NCBI GenBank assembly: GCA_036873135.1
Contig: JAPTYO010000009.1
Coordinates: 33,248,756-33,312,755, forward strand
Reading direction: 5' to 3'
DNA from: Clarkia xantiana subsp. parviflora
Taxonomy: Eukaryota > Streptophyta > Magnoliopsida > Myrtales > Onagraceae
Length of the DNA stretch: 64,000 nucleotides
This document shows, piece after piece, positions 61,901 to 64,000 of the stretch (the stretch's first letter is position 1; the number at the start of each line of letters is the position of its first letter). The translations under genes were made by a program, and so were the position numbers. Below the pieces are notes generated by a model. It was not told the origin of the DNA. It ran no database searches and saw nothing but the letters and a program-made list of their open reading frames with translations.

Positions 61901-63013
61901 ATACGAGCAACCAACACAAAGATCGACCCTTACTCATGGAGGGGCGAGATACGCCTACTACGGGGGCAACCTTAACACCAAGGGAAGAGGGCGAATTTTT
62001 AGTTTCCCCAAATGGAGCAACGCTCCAGCACATCCGAAGGAAGGGTCAACCCTTAACACATGTCAATAGACCCCTTCGCTCGCGGCGGTAAGAAAAAAGC
62101 TTGTAAGCTTTTTCACCCTCACTTTTATGGGGAACAAATTGCAGGGTAAAGGTCAAGAGCTATACACACGCTCCAACGAATGAAGGAAAAATGTTACACG
62201 TGCCGAAGGTCGAGATTAATGGACAATGCTCACGCTAGTACGAGGGAGGCGGAACGTTGTGTCCCATTGAGTGGCAGAGTTCCCACCCTCAAGTAAAGGA
62301 GAGGTCTATGCTCTCACCTTTGCACTTATGCTCATATTCATGATTAACATCTACAGGTACATCAATGTCATCACTCATGCTTATACTCACAACCCGTCTA
62401 TGCATACATACATGTTCATGCTTTCACTCATATGCATGCCCACATACACACTCCCATGTGTTCAAACATTTAGACGTCCATGCACGTAGCCGCCATATAT
62501 TCATGCATACATTCATGACTACAATTGCAGCATGTCTCTACTCACTCCCATCCTTATGTTCCTACTTGCATGTATGCTAGTACGCATCCTCATGTTCATG
62601 ATATGTCCATGTTCACTCCTAGTTAACATCCTAGGTGTATTTTCTAGTATCCCATACTTAGAAAAATTTCGGACCAAAATTAAATTTTCCTTCACTTGGG
62701 CAAAATCCCGGCACGAAATTGAAGCATGAGTCACTTAGGTGTATTCGTATTGCATCCTTATGTAAGCGTGTATTTTTCGAGTATACGCCTGTAGCAAAGA
62801 TAGATTTATTACTCCCACCTCAGACGGACGCGTGCCTAGGCACACGTCCGTGCTACTCTGACGTTTACAATTCCTCTATCTCATAAGGCAGGGGGCAGAG
62901 TCAGAGGCACACATCCATGGGTAAGCAGGCATTCAGACAAGGAGGTAAAACCCCGGTTTCAAATTGCGCGTGTCATACCATCCTGAAATAGAGTCAATCA
63001 AGGGTTAGGCCAT
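61901..63013 (+). other. Non-coding 3' region of E1
   Basis: Low-complexity CATG/ACAT/CATA-rich DNA, similar to 42130-43320 in E2. Only short open stretches; no gene supported. Confidence 0.6.
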
Positions 63014-63032
63014 TGGTTGACTCGGGGGCATG
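63014..63032 (+). other. Polypurine tract region of E1
   Basis: TTGACTCGGGGGCATG abuts the TGATGG LTR start; the same words precede the E2 LTR at 43320-43336. Confidence 0.6.
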
Positions 63033-64000
63033 TGATGGATATACGCCCAATTTGAACCCGTTGACTTCCGAATCGCTTTATTTTTATTACCCCGTTAATG
63101 ATTGTAAATCGAAACTTCAACCCGAACCCTTCGCGAAAACACCAACGGCTCGGACGAGGCCGAAGCGCTCGTCCGGCCGAGTCAGACTCGCCTAGGTGAG
63201 GTTGGGTGGCCACACCCGACCTCCCCTAGGGGAGATCGGGTGGACCAACCCGATCTCTCCTAGGAGAGATCGGGTCGGCCAACCCGATCTCTCCTAGGAG
63301 AGATCGGGTCGGCCAACCCGATCTCTCCTAGGAGAGATCGGGTCGGCCAACCCGATCTCTCCTAGGAGAGATCGGGTCGGCCAACCCGATCTCCCCTAGG
63401 GGGGATGGGGTTGGCCAACCCCATCCTCCCTAGGAGGGGTTGGGTGCCCTCACCCAACCCCTACCCTTGGGGGTCGGATTTCCCTTCCCCCCAAGGGTCC
63501 CGGCACCATTTTTGGACTCCCACACTCGGTTTACTCTGCCTACCTTCTCCGTATCCTAAGGTCCTAATTACGTGTTTAAAGGTTAATTAACTGTGTTTAA
63601 AGGTTAACGATGTCATTAAGCCACCTTAATGACACTGTTGCCTATAAATACCCCACCTCCACAATTCATTTAGACATCTTGGCAAGTTGCACAATTTTGC
63701 TCTGACATCTCTCTAGCTTTATCTCTCTAAAACCGTACTGACTTAGGCATCGGAGAGGGTTCATCAGGCACCACCCCCCCCCCCCCCCTCTGTGCCTGGT
63801 ATTGCCCCTCTTGCAGGGTGGCAAGGAGAAGAGAACCAAGGAAGCAGAAGAGCATAGAGCAGTAGGACAAGCCCCAGGGGTAAGAAGTACAAGCCTCAGG
63901 AGGTCAGAAGGAGAGAAGGAAAGGAGGTCAGAAGGAGAGAAGGAAAGGAGGTCAGAAAGAGAGTATAAAGGCAGGGATCAGAACGACTACCCCAAGGGAG
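63033..64000 (+). repeat. 3' LTR of E1 (first 968 bp)
   Basis: Aligned with 53964 onward. It carries seven palindromic units (63214-63446) instead of five, which fully explains the 68-bp offset downstream (CACCATTTTTGG at offset 471 versus 403). TATAAATA at 63643-63650. Confidence 0.92.

Larger units (their letters stand above)
53964..64000 (+). mobile_element. Element E1: long non-autonomous Tat-type retrotransposon, 3' LTR cut by the window edge
   Basis: 5' LTR 53964-54979, primer site 54982, degraded gag and protease, a 49-bp array, a 27-bp minisatellite, an opposed aORF, a non-coding 3' region, polypurine tract, 3' LTR from 63033. No RT or integrase was recognised in the ~8-kb interior. 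The LTRs look nearly identical apart from palindrome copy number, C-run length and a few substitutions (for example C/T in TTTTTATCACC and GACACCG), so insertion is recent. It lies in D' with CACTT (53959-53963) as the expected target duplication. Confidence 0.85.

Overview
The window is plant nuclear DNA. Host genes have GT-AG introns, one gene is a class III peroxidase (a plant-specific family), and almost everything else is nested LTR retrotransposons, with CACTA and SINE elements also present. It looks like a repeat-rich angiosperm; nothing in the sequence fixes the species. Only one host gene looks intact (peroxidase, 22161-24189, + strand, four exons). A second host locus, a two-domain B3-type gene on the - strand (51737-52441), is frameshifted and cut by an LTR.

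Layout. (1) 1-6617: Ty3/gypsy Tat-lineage element A, coding strand -, with gag-protease, a 142-bp tandem array and an oppositely oriented extra ORF (aORF), but no reverse transcriptase or integrase. (2) 6999-9291: a non-autonomous CACTA element (GTT target duplication) carrying a tRNA-derived SINE (7223-7477). (3) 10591-21670: complete Tat-lineage element B, coding strand -, with two 716-bp LTRs, target duplication GACAT, gag-pol and a spliced aORF on the + strand that has its own TATA box. (4) 21671-24556: peroxidase gene and flanks. (5) 24557-24881: one end of a second CACTA element. (6) 24882-42115: copia element C0, interrupted by its relative C1 (25717-35645), whose 3' LTR is interrupted by copia element D (29889-35558). 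(7) 42116-46690: the 3' end of a Tat-like element (E2), inserted in the RNase H region of another C-family copy (C3), then a long GA microsatellite. (8) 46831-51736: low-complexity intergenic DNA with no gene I can support. (9) 51737-64000: a four-level stack. The B3 pseudogene is cut by an E-family LTR (E3), which is cut by a D-family copia fragment (D'), which is cut by E1, a long gag-protease/aORF element whose 3' LTR runs off the window.

How it fits together. Three distinct Tat-type families (A, B, E) share one plan: gag(-pol) in one direction, a family-specific tandem array after it, then an aORF in the opposite direction next to the 3' LTR. A and E1 have lost reverse transcriptase and integrase but kept traces of gag, protease, array and aORF, so they would depend on an autonomous relative such as B. 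Every retrotransposon ORF here carries stops or frameshifts. The most interesting leads are the promoter and introns of the aORF, the palindromic arrays in the E LTRs (which changed copy number between the two LTRs of one element), and a covarying hairpin just upstream of the TATA box in the C-family LTRs.
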